NCBI RefSeq assembly: GCF_021462225.1
Contig: NC_061811.1
Location: forward strand, 26,063,663 to 26,127,662
DNA: 64,000 nucleotides
From: Girardinichthys multiradiatus
Lineage: Eukaryota; Chordata; Actinopteri; Cyprinodontiformes; Goodeidae
Direction of reading: 5' to 3'
The position numbers and the translations under genes were made by a program. The notes beneath the pieces are model-generated. The model ran no database searches and was not told the origin of the DNA. It saw nothing but the letters and a program-made list of their open reading frames with translations. Positions 47,346 to 60,600 of this stretch are shown one piece after another. The first letter of the stretch is position 1; each line of letters begins with the position of its first letter.

Positions 47346-48029
47346 CTGCTGACTTGCTAGAAATCATGTTTGCAACCAAACATAACAGCAAAAGGGTGCT
47401 CTTAGGTACTAAAGATGCTTGTTTGAATAATGTTAATGCAACTGTACATAATCTCTTTAGAATATTACATTTCTGCAACTCTACTCTTTGTGTGAACAGG
47501 GACCATGATCCTTTCACTAAGCAAAACAGTTCATTACAAACCCTACAACAGAAATGCCTAGAAGCATTACAATAGTGTTTTTCAAGTTGTTGGTTAATGA
47601 CTAACAGTTAATAGTTTGTTATAGTTAGTCTAAATAGGCCTAATTTAAGGCAAGAATCTAAACAGTATTTTAAATTTCCTTAATCTTAATCTGATATCAT
47701 CTACTAATAATTAAATAGAATAAATGAATAGATTTTCAGGGAGTAGTTATGGACCAACAGGCACAGCTCAATCATAATCAGATGAATTAAACCAGGAACT
47801 TCATAATTTGGTACCTTTTACCTAAACCTACTACACCACAACCTTATGGCATGGATGATAAACAAAAAGTTAACTACATTTTAATGACCACTAACATAAG
47901 CAACTGATATACAAGACAAGAATGGCTTATAAATATAAAAAAAAGGATTAGCTTAAACAGTCTTGTCAAGTTTGAATGAAATATTTTAATGGAATAATTG
48001 AAGCTTTGTTTAAAATGTTACAGAATTAA

Positions 48030-48035
48030 TTTATT
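48030..48035 (-). terminator. Polyadenylation signal, probable for yju2
   Basis: AATAAA on the minus strand about 140 nt past the yju2 stop codon. Confidence 0.5.
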
Positions 48036-48173
48036 TTTGTTTTAAATCAAAAAATATACTTTTCCAGATAACTGCCTTTCAGTTAACATGAACCAATATC
48101 CAGAACTTTCATATGATTTAGTTTCTGAGTGGAAAGGTCGACCACAGCAGGTTTTCTTCTCCTCATCTCTGTG

Positions 48174-51100
48174 TCATTCGCTGTCAGTGTCTGAATACGC
48201 CCCCAGCAGACTGAGCGATGATGAGCCGTTTTGGGAAACGCTGGGTTTAGGACCTGTTGATGCCTTTGAATCTGCAAAAAAAGCATGAAATAAAAAAAAA
48301 AGTACCGACACTGACTGTGCCTTAAAATAGAAGAAACTTTAGACTAAAGTAAAGATCAATAAGACAATCTGTAACCAGCTGTTTCAGATGTGGTGTGTCA
48401 CCTGATCGTGATGCAAGAGAAGCAGTTGCTCCATCTGTACTGGGTCTTTTATCCATCACTGTTGGTTTCTTTCGCACCACCAGGGAGCTAAGTGCCCCTC
48501 GACCTCCCAGGGTTCCAACACTCTTCTCCCAGCTCTCCACCTTGGTCCTCTTTCCTCCCCCAGATGAAGCTCCCTGTGAAAACATGGCATATAACAAACT
48601 ACTACTACTACTACTACTATAACAAACTACTGTTTTCTTCTTCCAACGTGATCTTTATGGTTCAGTAATATTTGTAAAAAGAGGAAACTTGAATATCAGG
48701 CTATCAATATCTAACATAGCATGCAGCATGAGAGTTTCTACACATTTTTCTATATTTGACTGAACTTGTGGAGGAATAAAACCTAATAGTTAACTATATA
48801 CATGATGTATTTATGTAAAACAAAACATACTTTTCTAGTCCAAAGAAGGGCAGTTAACTACGTGCCTTTTCTTAAATAAACACGGAACACGGGGAAATTA
48901 ATAAATGTAGATGGTGATACTGTAATCTTAAGCATTAGCTCAAAACAAATAATGTGATCTCTTCCAAACAGATTTTCTGCAAAGGGAGTTTGCAGAAACC
49001 TGCACATCAGCTGCTTTATCAGTGGTGAGGATATCTGTTGGTTTATCTGCACAGGACTTCTTTGACTGGCTGCTGCTGCTCTCCTCTTCTCTGTCTGAAT
49101 CAGAGTCAGAGTCCCTCAGCCTCTTCACCAGCACACGCTCCAACATCTCTCTAGAAAAAAAACTATATTTTAATGTGCTGTTTAACAGGAAAGACTTTAA
49201 AGATTAGTTGTGTGTGTTGATGTGATGCAGAGTTTCAATATTATCTGTTTGGTTCTTCCTCACTCACTTTGTTTCACGCTCATCCTCTTCTTTTTCTCTT
49301 TCTCTCTCTCTCTTTTCCAGCTCTCTGTATTGATCGATCATTCCCTCGAAGTCCACTAGAGCCTGCCTCTGGTTTAGTTCCTTCAGTTCCTGGAGATTCT
49401 CCAGAACTTCCATCTCCATCTTGGAATCCTTTGTGCGATTCTCTAACACCTGGTGAAGGATCAGAGCACAATCACTTATTCAATATTTGTGTTAACTTCA
49501 GTAAAAGCAGCAAAAAAAACAACAACAACAAAAAACAACAAAGACCTTCATGGGGTTGTTTAACTCTTCGTCTTCCCTTTCCTGCTGGATTCTCTTCTCC
49601 TCTTCCTCCATTAGTTTCTCAGCCTGGAAGTTACGCGTTGCACCGTGCTCCATGGCGTAGTCCGTGTTCTCTGGGTCAGTCTAAAATATCACATTAAGTT
49701 AATTGTTTGATTCTGATTAAAATACTTTAACAGAAGAAAAGGCAAATAATAGGTTGTGACAATGACTGTTATCACCTTAAATGTGATCTCAGCAAGACAC
49801 CGGGTGCATTTGATGTAGAATCGGAAGATTGGCAGTCCCATGTAGTGTTCGTTCTGAACGGTCTCTTTACGTGCGTTAAATTTCTTTCCCTTGTAGATGT
49901 ACTCGCCGCATGTTTTACACCTGAGTGTGAGAAAAGACACAATGAGCTCTTAAAGGCAAGAAAATGTCTCTCACTGATGAGCTCAAAACATTTATTGTTA
50001 GTATGATATTATTTATTTAATCCGGATATAAGGGCCTGGTTGAGATTAAAACATGTTATTCAAGAGAGAGTGCGCCACAAAGCAGTGAAACATACAACAA
50101 ATAAAGTACATTAATATCTATAAAGCACAAAATAACTGCAGTTAATATTCAATACTCATCTGAGAAGCCCTCTTCAGATTTCCCACAGTAAGTACCAGGA
50201 TTGTTGTTCCCCCAACCCAACAAGTTGTCAGTCTGTGCTTGATTGGTGTTTTTGGGAGATAAGTGGCTTCCTTGACACCAGGCTCACATCCAAAATCTCA
50301 ACCTCTCTGCGCCATCCGCCATTCTTAAGCAAACTCCGCACCCAACGCAACCAGATCCATTTGTTGAATCTTACTTAATAGATGGTACTTGGATCTGCTG
50401 GTTTTTTCTTGGCTCCCTAAATCTTTCTTCATAGCTAATGAGTCAATAAATGGCTGATTTGTTTGCAATAGCCTTGCCCATGAGGCCCTTTTGATACAAA
50501 GCGAATATAATAGCTTATGTTTCCATGGAGATAATCTTGGTTGACAGAAGAAGAATAATTTCAAACACCACTCCCTTTTAAAGCAACCATTCTACTCTTT
50601 TTAGTCAATCAGATTGACAATGTCATACTAGCTGCCCTGTCCTGAACAGTTTTCCCTGAGCTCACCACAGGTTATCTTAAATGGTGCCGGGAGGTTATTT
50701 TGGGGGCTGAAAGAGACCAAATAAGCAAATTTTCACGAATTTTGCAATTACTTGCATTTCATCTGATCTACCTTTATAGTGACATGGAAGTAATGCAAAA
50801 CGCCCGCGTAAAAACTACGGAGTAAAGCTGGTAGGAGAAAAACAAAACAAAATACTGATTTCGGCGAGTCTCTTGACAGATGGAGAGGAAACAGACATAC
50901 CTCATATTGAATGGAGCCATCAATCTGACCACATACTGACGATCTTTGGGTAGTTTAAGCTTTGGGATTTTGGCAGGATCGAAATCTGGAGGGTAGTATT
51001 TCTGTGAAAAGCAAAATATTGGACCAAAGTTAGCCGTTGAGTGTCCGGGGTAAATAAAATGAACAATAACTTATCGGTATGTGATGAAAAACCTTTATTT

Positions 51101-51278
51101 AGACATATTAAAACACATTAATAATAGAGTCAACGATAACAAAAAAGTGCAAACACAACATTTAGCATCACTGCTAACGTTAACCCATGCAAGTATTTCA
51201 CGTTGTAGATAATTCCTTTACGTTTAATCAGAATGTTCTCTTTTAATTACTTACATTCAAGACTTTTCTTTCTGACAT
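48174..51278 (-). CDS. yju2: Splicing factor YJU2 (CCDC94), eight exons
   Basis: Coding exons: 51278-51255, 51001-50901, 49920-49776, 49680-49546, 49449-49268, 49150-49000, 48573-48402, 48271-48174. They total 1008 nt (335 aa plus stop), every junction in frame with GT/AG. YJU2 is a nuclear factor that joins the activated spliceosome and promotes the first step (branching). The N-terminal half is very conserved: [28 protein letters not shown], then a four-cysteine zinc site at Cys43, Cys46, Cys80 and Cys83 ([12 protein letters not shown] ... [12 protein letters not shown]). A charged coiled-coil segment follows ([20 protein letters not shown] ... [12 protein letters not shown]). The tail has a serine/acidic patch ([15 protein letters not shown]), [20 protein letters not shown] and an end [14 protein letters not shown]. 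Human YJU2 is of similar length. Divergent from cart, start codons 1.04 kb apart, and next to shd as in human. Confidence 0.97.
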
Positions 51279-51370
51279 TGTTGCGTTTGTTAATAATACA
51301 ATGCAAGAAAAAGGCCCAAAAAATATCGAACAGGATTACTTCACAACGCTGTAAGTATGCTGAACTGTAA

Positions 51371-51378
51371 ACTTCCGG
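51371..51378 (-). promoter_or_regulatory. ETS-type site upstream of yju2
   Basis: CCGGAAGT on the minus strand, 93 bp above the yju2 start codon. This is the classic ETS/GABPA word of housekeeping promoters, which suits a general splicing factor. No TATA box is visible here. Confidence 0.45.
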
Positions 51379-51418
51379 TTGTGTCGTGGACTTGCTTCCG
51401 TCTTTTTAGGATACGCTG

Positions 51419-51432
51419 CTGCCCCCGTGTGG
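51419..51432 (+). promoter_or_regulatory. CTCF-like motif between yju2 and cart
   Basis: CTGCCCCCGTGTGG is close to the reverse complement of the CTCF core (CCAC-N-AGGGGGCAG type). It lies between a broadly used gene and a neuropeptide gene transcribed away from each other. Motif match only. Confidence 0.3.
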
Positions 51433-52199
51433 TGTAAGTGACCACCTGCAGGAACTGTCATTCTACCTCCTTTATGTGGGGTTTTTGACATGGTTTGAAT
51501 TAGCAAACACAGGGCTGTCAACCTCACATTTGTCCACGTTCATTGCCTTTGTAGGGGTGTTGGTGGTTGGGTGAAGGTCATCCGTGTAGAAGGAAATTAA
51601 ATCTTTATTTCAGATTGGTGTCAGCATGGGTTAATTTGAGGTCTGATTTAGGCTATATTGAAAAGTGAAAACAGAAGATGGACAGGCTAGAAAAGTATTA
51701 AATTATAGATGAAGAAAAGTCTGTGCTCATGAAGAATTTATCCAAACTGTTTAACGACTTAATTTAGTACTGACACTTTCACAATGAGTCTAGCAAATGT
51801 TCTTTGTGATGCTTTGATGGATGAGGTGACACTTGCCCAAGAGCTTCAATTCTTTGGCATATCAACATGACTAATGAGTGAGTCAGATAGTTGGTTTAAA
51901 ACCTTTAATGTTCTAATGTGATATTGGAAATTTGGAAAGGGTATGTTTTTTTATTTGACGTTCATTTAACCTGGTAATGTCCCACTGAGATTAAAAGCCT
52001 ATTTTATGGAGATATTGCTGAAAAATCCATAAAAGTGACAAAGCTACAAAAGTTCAAACAATTTGATAAAATAAAAAGGTCATATCAAAGGTAAATCCAC
52101 TTTCAACCGGTGTACTTTTTGGGACCATCCTCACAAAGACACAAAGGTGAAATCAGTGTCACACAATCCAAAGTTTAGATTAATATTTCAGAGGGAGGC

Positions 52200-52207
52200 T
52201 GATGTCA
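52200..52207 (+). promoter_or_regulatory. CRE-like site in the cart promoter
   Basis: TGATGTCA differs from the cAMP response element TGACGTCA by one base and lies 20 bp upstream of the TATA box. Mammalian CART promoters use a CRE near the start site. Confidence 0.4.
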
Positions 52208-52226
52208 CCGTTCCTTGTGAAGCACA

Positions 52227-52233
52227 TATAAAA
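52227..52233 (+). promoter_or_regulatory. TATA box of the cart gene
   Basis: TATAAAA 95 bp above the start codon, predicting transcription from about 52257. Confidence 0.65.
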
Positions 52234-52321
52234 GGGAAAGCTGTTGGTGGGACATAAATATAACTCAGACCTTTCTTCACTCTCTGCTGAGAAAGACTCC
52301 TCCTGTTTGTAATTCAGCAAA

Positions 52322-53353
52322 ATGGTCAGCGCCTGGTCTCTCCTTCTCCTAATGGCCACCTGCTGCGCCTACCTGCGGCTGACCCCAGCTGAGGAGTCCT
52401 TGCTGGAGACACGCTCCTTAGACTTCACCCTGAAAACCCAGCAGGAGAAAGACCTGGTAGGAGATCTGCAGCATTTATTACACAAGGTTTTTGGAAACAT
52501 GTATACAGTTATGATACATCTTGACCTGTATAACTTAACAGTAAAATTTTAATTTACATTTAGGTTATGGTATTTCAGTTCCTTTAAATACCAAGAGAGA
52601 GAGAGAGAAAAGGTATCTTCTTTCTAAGTTTTTGATATGTTTTCCCTTTCAGATCGATGCCTTGCAAGAAGTTCTAGAAAAGCTGAGGAACAAAGAAATG
52701 CCCTTAGAGAAAAAGCTTGGCTGGTTGCCCTCGGTAAGCAAACAAACAACAACCTAAACAACAGATTTTATTGTCTTTCATTTTGTTAGTAAATAGAAAC
52801 TGAAACCATTTAAATAAAAATGAAAATAAAATATATTCTTTTATTTACCTTTTTTTTAATTTTCCCAATTTTTTCATTCACTTGTTTTTGTAAATTGCCG
52901 ACATAATAAATAAATCTAAATTAAATGGATTTGAACAAAACAGAATAAAAATGAAATCAATGGAATTGTGGCTGCATTGTTGTACTTTCTATTTGTTTAT
53001 TTATACTGTGTACTTGTCCAAAACAAATTGAAATGAACTGAAAGGAAATAAATTCCAGCTGAATGAAAACTACAAGTTATCCGTAATTTTCATAAATTCT
53101 ATAAACTAAAAAATAGACTTTATGCTTTTGGTTTTAAACACAAACTCAACGTGTAAATTGATGCATTTACCGTAAGGTGATTTTTATAGTCTCTAAAATG
53201 TTCCCGGGCTCAGTTTCAGTTAACTGACTTGTTTTATCTTTGCAGTGTGACGCAGGGGAGCCATGTGCTGTGCGTAAAGGTGCGCGCATCGGTACCCTGT
53301 GCAGCTGTCCACGAGGGACTTCCTGTAACTTCTACGTCCTCAAATGTTTGTAA
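52322..53353 (+). CDS. cart: CART neuropeptide precursor, three exons
   Basis: Coding exons 52322-52456, 52653-52733 and 53246-53353 give 107 aa, with all introns in phase 0. A signal peptide ([20 protein letters not shown]) is followed by a propeptide and an amphipathic helix ([20 protein letters not shown]). The dibasic KK site follows, then the mature 41-residue peptide [18 protein letters not shown] ... FYVLKCL with six cysteines in the normal CART spacing, ending in the typical C-terminal Leu. CART is a secreted hypothalamic and gut peptide that reduces feeding. The mature length equals human CART(62-102). Only the KK site is present in the EKK context; whether the longer form is released is unclear. 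Fish have several cart paralogues and I cannot tell which this is. TATA and CRE-like sites are present; the polyadenylation signal is at 53742. Confidence 0.96.
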
Positions 53354-53741
53354 AGAGGAAACAGAAATACAAAGGTGACAGATGTCTTCGGGTCAGTTCG
53401 CCCTTTTGCCAATTTACCACATATACATTGCCATTTTGTTTCCTCCACCTTCTATTTCAGCCGTGTGGTACAAATATACTAAAACCACTACTTAATGGTT
53501 TGTTTTTCTTTGTAGCTAGTATTTAATGGATTATGAAGATATCTAGTCATGCATTGCTCAAAAGGTACAGATAATTAAATTAACTACTTGGACCCTGTTT
53601 CCATTTGTTTTGACCCAGCTGACCTTACGGCAATTTGATCAGCAGAGATTGTCTGGGGTTCCAAGCAGCATCTGGGGGGCCCTTCACAGATGTCCCATCA
53701 GCCACGTTGTCCATTTAACACTTTTGGTGTTATGGTTCAAT

Positions 53742-53747
53742 AATAAA
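53742..53747 (+). terminator. Polyadenylation signal of cart
   Basis: AATAAA about 390 nt past the stop codon. Confidence 0.5.
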
Positions 53748-53769
53748 CCAGCATTTAAATTCACAATAA

Positions 53770-55640
53770 CTTAGTATTTTCCTAGAGCCTCACATTAACC
53801 ATATTAAACTATCTATTGAATAAATGGAAGTGAATCGATTTGGAGAAAATGTTGGAGAGTTGCAGCTTTTCAATTTGGAGTCAGCAGAGTTAAGAAGGAG
53901 GGGCCAAGTTTAACTGGTTGAAGCTTACAAGCAACCACTGAAACTGGTCAGTTATTTTGATTTGTTCAGATTAATTTGCAGCTACATTGAGAAAGAAATG
54001 TTACTTCAACACAGAAACAAGATGGAGAAATAATTAAACTAGTGTCATTACATTTTGACCATTAAGCTATAAAGATTTTCATCTGTGAGATCTCAAACAA
54101 TATTAGTATAAACCCATTTTATATAATAATATTAAATCAAGTTTTAAATTGAGTCAAAGTATTTAAAGAACTTAACATTTTGAATTTATTCAAAAACATT
54201 AGCATCATATTGGAAATTAGACTAATTCCCTATAATTGTATAAACAAATGTGAAGTTTTGATATCTCTATTCTGGGTAAAAATTAAGGTACTCTTAGGGG
54301 CCCCTTGCTGGCCTAGGCCCCTATGAGGTTTAGTTTGCTAGTATCTTTGGTTAGCTCTTTAGATTATGAACCCTGATTATACCAAAATAACTTTAAGTAA
54401 TTTTCACATTATACACTAGATAGATAATGACTCGTTGAAGCAGGTACAAATTGTGCAGTGGCAGTAAGAAAAACAGAGTCTGAAAAGTTGGGGTATGAAA
54501 GGATCACAATTATTAGGTTACAAAATAGCAAAGGGGCGAAATGACCAACACCTGTTGCATATACTGGTGTGGAGCAAAGAAAGTGATGATGTAGCAGGGC
54601 ATAAGGAAACTGCTTATTTTTGTATGCCCATGCTGATTTTCATGTAGAAAAAACGTTATATGTTTAAGCTTGTGAAAAACCTTCTGATGCTATTTTCTTC
54701 TAATTCAGTAAACCATTGTGAAACATATAGATTGTAATCAGTTTATGAATACATTTGTTAGAATTAAGGCCAATAAACACACTTTCAAAAATCAAAGACT
54801 CTGCTTTATTTTGCACTGGACTTAAAAAGAGTCAAATGTTATTGACTTGCAATGTTTTAAACAGGGGCACAAGCAAAACCTTTTAAAGGGGTGTCCAGAT
54901 GTTGGTTACTAATATTCTTAGGGTTAAACACCAAACAGGTTAAATGGAAGGAACCAGGAATATCATAATAAATAATTATTGAAACATGTATTCTCTTCTT
55001 TTCAATGAATACCAATAAAAAAGAGGTTACGGTCAGTGGGGTAGATATTACCCACCTGGTCCATGCACTGGTAGTGCTACAGGTTATAAAATATAAATAT
55101 AATTTATGATTATTATAAAGTTTTTCTTTGCGATTAATAAAGTATTTTTGACCAATCAAACAGACTCTGATAAATCAGTTATCAGAGTCTGTTTGATGAA
55201 TCACAACAGTTTAAATAAAAAAATTTAAAATTATTAAGTGCTCTGCAGCAAAGGAACTATGAAATGACCGAAGTTCTGAAAGACAAAAAAAATTCTGTCA
55301 AGTCAAATAGTATATCATGACTTCCATTTTTAGTCAATGATCATTTGATCACTTAATTATGTATTTAAAAAGGGCCAATATCACATTTTTTGAAAAACAT
55401 TTTAAACAAACAGAATTTTCACAAACATTGCTGCGGAGCAATGATTAAGACACATCTAAGCAGTGTTGTCAAATCTAAAAATGATAATATAAAAAGAATA
55501 AAACCACATGAGAAACTGAGATTAGTAAATTAAACAAATTAGTGAATTAACACATAAAACTCTAAAAAATTAAAAGAGATACATTCAAATAGAGAGACAA
55601 ATACTATAAAAAGAGATATAATAAATTAAGGTGTGAAGCT
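53770..55640. other. Intergenic interval without recognised gene
   Basis: AT-rich. A short inverted repeat at about 55160-55195 (AACAGACTCTGATAA and TTATCAGAGTCTGTT) can form a hairpin. No coding signal recognised. Confidence 0.4.
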
Positions 55641-55649
55641 GCACTTGCA

Positions 55650-55930
55650 CAGATCTTATACGGAAAGAAAAGCTAATACATGACCTTCACTTTTTAGTTT
55701 AGATCTTGGAACATCTGAAAGCATCAGGCATTTTGACCTTCGTGTTCTACATAAAACTTGGCCGTGTAAAATATCATGGCAATACTGTGGGACCAGTTTA
55801 TTAAAAACCATAAAAAACAACAACAACATTTTAAAATCAAACCTGTACCTGATAGGAAGCAAGTGGAAAGAGTCCAATACTGGAGTGTTGTGCTCCTTGG
55901 TACTGGTTACTGTCAAAAAATAAATCACAT
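55650..55930 (-). repeat. LINE C-terminal fragment
   Basis: Minus-strand frame from 55928 holds FHLLPIRYRFDFKMLLLFFM and VFNKLVPQYCHDILH, then MLSDVPRSKLKSEGHVLAFL. This is the LxWLPVRYRIDFKILLLVFK...LxVPRSRLKTxGxRAFS signature of fish LINE polyproteins. Short and truncated on both sides. Confidence 0.6.
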
Positions 55931-55959
55931 TGTAGCATTCTTCACCCGATCCCTTTAAA

Positions 55960-56890
55960 CAAATAGTTACTGTTGGCTATGCATGTGCTGAAAAATGAAA
56001 GAATGGATGACTTTGTCAAAGTTGTCAGAAAAGAGATATTATTTGACTTTACAAGTTATTTTATCTGCTTATTACTTTTAAAAGAGCTTACAAAAAGCAC
56101 ACAAAAGGATCTTAATAGAAGAACAACAATATTTCGGTTGTCTGAATATAACCTTCCAAACAAGATGACTTCTGGGTTTTTAATAAGGCATAGAAAATTT
56201 GAGTTCCTCAATGATTTGACATCATGAAGACAATGCAATAAATGTTGCAAACAGTTATCTGTTTTTTCATCTTTATTGGTAAACCCATTTGAATTAGCAA
56301 AGCAGAAGAAGGAACACAAAGGCATACTAAAAACAATACAGTGCAGAGCCTAAAACGGAGCCCTGTGGAACATCACATGTATCATTATTATATGCACATG
56401 CACATTTATTATAATTATGTTAATTATTTCATTGTTTGTAAGTTAAATCGTCAGGCCTTATTACTTTCTGACCTGTATAATCAAGACATTACTTAAATAC
56501 AACAAATGTGACAACGTGAAGTACAATATAGGATTTTAAAAAGTAACACAGGTGCCAATTTGAAGAGCTTCAAAAACAATGTGAAAAAAAGTAATTGAAA
56601 TCTAGAAGTCTGGAAAGAGCTACAAAACCAGACTCCAGCAAAAAACAGTAAAAATCATTATCCTTAAATGGAGAAAACATTGCCTGTGATAATGTCAGAG
56701 TTCACGATTAAACAAAAACAAAGAGACTCATTTGCCAAGATCTAGATTTTGTGAGTGAAATTATTGGGTGGACTGGCAAGGGAACAATTGAACCGTTTTA
56801 AATGTGTGTGTTTTATTACATCTGGCATTAACCTAATTTTAGAATAGAGCATCATACCTAGAATCAAAAGTGGTGCTGCTAGTGTGTTAG
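55960..56890. other. Intergenic interval without recognised gene
   Basis: AT-rich, no exon or transposase phrase recognised. The small open frames show no family features. Confidence 0.35.
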
Positions 56891-57558
56891 TTTGGGTTTA
56901 CTTTGCTACTTTAGGACCTGGATGATTTGCTGTCTCCTGTGGTCTGATGAGACAAACATAAAAAGTTTTGGTTCAGATGGTGTCCAGTGTGTATGGAGGC
57001 AACCATGTGAAGAGTACTGCCTACAGTCAGGCATGGTGGTGGGAGTGTCATGGTTTGGGGCAGAATGAATACTACTAGTTGTGGGGATCTATAGTTCATT
57101 AAAGGAACCATGAATGCTAACATGTACTCTAACATACCGTAGATTAAGATCCCATACCTTCAGAAAGTGGACCACAGGGCAATATTTCAGCATCAGAATG
57201 ACCCCAAACACCTCCAAGACGACCTCTGACTTACTAAAGAAACTGATGGCAAAGGAGCTGGACTGGCCAAGAATGTCTCTAGACCTAACCCCTATTTCAG
57301 TGATAACCTGTGAAGCTCTAGAGAACTCCATGCCCAAGAGAGCTAAGGCAGCGCTAGAAAACAATGGTGTCCACACAAAATATTGACACAATGTGGACAT
57401 TGTCACTTGTTCTCACTTTTGTTGCCAGCGGTTTAGACAAATTTAGGAAAATTTACAACATCACAAAAGCTGTCATATCTTCAATGTTGTCCCATGAAAA
57501 TATATAATAAAATATTTACATAGATGAGAGGTGTACTTCATTTTGTGCCACACTGTAT
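56890..57558 (+). mobile_element. Tc1/mariner relic next to the map1s promoter
   Basis: At 57028-57060 the frame reads RHGGGSVMVWG. Further decayed pieces include QHQNDPKHLQDDL (second catalytic Asp) and the C-terminus, with CATGCCCAAGAGAGCTAAGG and CACACAAAATATTGACAC. The right end GTGCCACACTGTATA is a terminal-type sequence ending in TA. Only about 90 bp separate it from the map1s start codon. Confidence 0.6.
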
Positions 57559-57648
57559 ATATCTCGATTATGCATTCACAGCAGCCGTCAGCTCTCTGTC
57601 ATAAAAGGCGCTGTGCTGTCTGGCTTTCTCAATGACATCACACCCAAC

Positions 57649-60600
57649 ATGGCGTCCAGCCGGGTGTTGGAGAGGGAGGTCCAGCAGGAGTCGAAGACCG
57701 CAACCCCGGACTTCTGCCCCCACAAATACTCCCTGCTGGTTATAATCGGACGGACGGCCCGCCACAGACAGACGGAGCACATCCGGAAGGAGATCGAGCG
57801 AGGTGGGTGCAGATATTTATGTCACCGAAGCTCAATGCGTCTTTTTTTTTTTTTTTTGCTTGCTTCTGCGCTTGCATACGAATTCATAACCCTGATAAGT
57901 CCCAGGTCTCTGAATCTTCACCAGGGATGATAGAGGGACCACTTTGCAGGGTTTCTGTAATTGTATCCACCCTGCGGACCGAGGATGCGTCATCTGACGA
58001 TCCGCCACCATCAGCATCTCCCCCTCATCCCTCCGGGGGCTTTATAATTAAATCAGTCAGGAGAGAGGGGTTTGTCTCTTTTTGTCATTGTGTAAGGACA
58101 AGCTTTAGGGGAAATCCAGCCTATTGTAATCAATGTTCTATTAACCTTTGTGTATTTCTGCTGGTGATTATCAGTGAATATCTGTGATTACAGTTTATTA
58201 CAGAGCATCACTGCATCCTGTTTTCATCATCTGGATGAAGACATAGCTATATACGCTGGAAATAATGGAACTCCGAGAGACACTTTGGAATCTAACTGGG
58301 TTAATTAACATTTCATCAGTGCCTGATGAAAGCCACTTTCTCTAAAATGCTATCAACTTTTCATGAGCCTAAAAGAAAAAAAGCCTTTGAAACTGTGAAG
58401 GGATTCAACTGTAGATTATGTCCAATAATGTAGTGAGAATCTCTTATTTGACTAGCCTATTTTCACAAAAGTTTTCATAAAATGCATTACACTGTACATT
58501 TACTTCTACAATAATGCCCTTTAATTGATCTTTTACGTAGAGATGCACAGTCAGCTCTGATTGGTGATCAACACTGGTGATTCATCAGATGCATCACAAA
58601 ATATTGCATAATTGTGAGGTGGGAGAAAAATAATACATGGTTTACAGATTTAAAAAAAAAAAAATGTTAATAAATGTTTGGACAATGTGACTTCAGTCAC
58701 ATCTGCAAATCTACCAAGACATGGCCATCTACTAATCTGACAGGCTGGGCATGCAGAGCATTATTAAGAGAAGCAATCAGTAGGAGCTATGGGGAAGACG
58801 CAGAGATTCCTAGCTTAGGTGGACGACAGCTAAAAGGTAAACTTTTAGCTGTGAACTCAATAAATGTTGCCTATGAGATTTACAAGAAGGGAAGCTGGTT
58901 AGAGTTGATGGGAAGATGAATGCAGCTAAATACACGGCGATCCTGGAAGAAAACCTGTCAGAGGCTACAGAAGACTTGAGACTGGGATGGAGGTTCACCT
59001 TCCAGCAGGACAACGACCCCAAACATACAGCCATAGCTACTATGGTTTAGATCAAAGCTTGTTCATGTGCTAGACTGGCTAAAGTTCAAACTTATATCGA
59101 AATGAGAGTTTTACCTGTTTAGCAAGGTAAAATGGGCAAAGATTTCAGTCTGTAAATGTGGAAATCTGGTAGAGTTACTTTAAGTTACTTTGGTCTTTTT
59201 GTGACAACATATGAAAACGTTCGAGCAATATGAATACTGTTAACTGGTACTTGTATCAGATCAAGTAGGGTTACAGTCATTTCTAATTGTTTTCAATATA
59301 AACTGTATATGTTTTATTAAAAGAAACATAAAAGGGCTGGTTTTTTATGCCACCAGGTATTCGGTCATGGGATGTGGACCTAAAATCCTGCAACCTGAAT
59401 CTGTTTCTGCAAGAGTTTCTGTCTCATCACACAGCGTCTTTTAAAGGTGCAGGTAGGAAGCTTTCTTTTAAAACGTAAGAGGTCCTTCATATCCAGATTC
59501 TACAAATGTGTTGATCAGGCACCAGCTCAGCCACTGTGGGGTCACTTAGGAAGGAAGGAAGGAAAGTGAGAAGCAGTTTGGCGATTGTTAGTCATGGGTG
59601 TAACCTTAGGACAGAAAACAACAGGAACCTGCAAGTTGTGCAAACTCTCCATGTCTGTGTTTGGGGTTTAGAGCTTTTTGTCATGCACAGCCATGTACAG
59701 CTGAGCTGAGATGAAGTGATAAATGATTAGAGTGGACATAGTCATGAATAGACATTTGTTTTTACTGAGTTGTACACATTGTCAGTAAGAATGAAGCAAA
59801 TGGAAAGTACAAGGTTTGGATTGTTGGAAATGAATTCATTGGCTTGCTTGCCAAAAGATAGATGAGAGGATCAATAAGGCTCTCAAGCGTTCACTGTAAT
59901 GATGTAGCTGAATCCAGCAGATGTGCTGCTATGGAATAAAAGATGGTCAAAATGAAAGCTTCTTTAGCATTGTTTAAACTCAAGAGATCAGCCAAAGCCA
60001 TGCTTAGACGTAAGAAGAAAGCAAAGAAGCAAGTTAAAAAGTATGTTTAGGCATGATGTAATGGGATTTTATTTGCTTAAATAATATTTATTTTTCCTTT
60101 TTTCATTAAATGTTTTGGAAAAAAAGCCAAATATAACAAAGATTGACAGGTAAAACATTATATTTAATCAACAAATTAACTTCCAATGAGAAGTTAGTGA
60201 AAAACATTGCACTCTATCTGCGTGGTCAGCAGTGTGTTCTTACAAGGATGTGAGGAAACTGGACCTATACATTAAAAAGCTATTTACAGCAGATGGAGAG
60301 AATATGTGGAAGAGATGTCCACAAGAAAAATCCCAAAACTGCATAATCCTGATGTAGACCATCTACTCTGTGCCAAATGTTGAGAGAATCACTTTTCAAA
60401 CCTAAAATAGAGTTTTATGTGTGAATATGTGTTTTCTGCAAATAAAGAAATATAAGGACAGTTGTTTGTAAAGTTGATTACTTTATCTTAACACTGGTTT
60501 CTGCCCTTATTTAGCAATCATTTATGACCTATAAAAAATTTACAGAACAGGGCGGCAAAAGCTTAAAAACATTAACTTGCCTCTAAAATGGAAACAAAGT

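Noticed and set aside
48088..48622. Plus-strand frames over yju2 exons 7 and 8
   Set aside because: Shadows of yju2; no splice signals in the plus direction.
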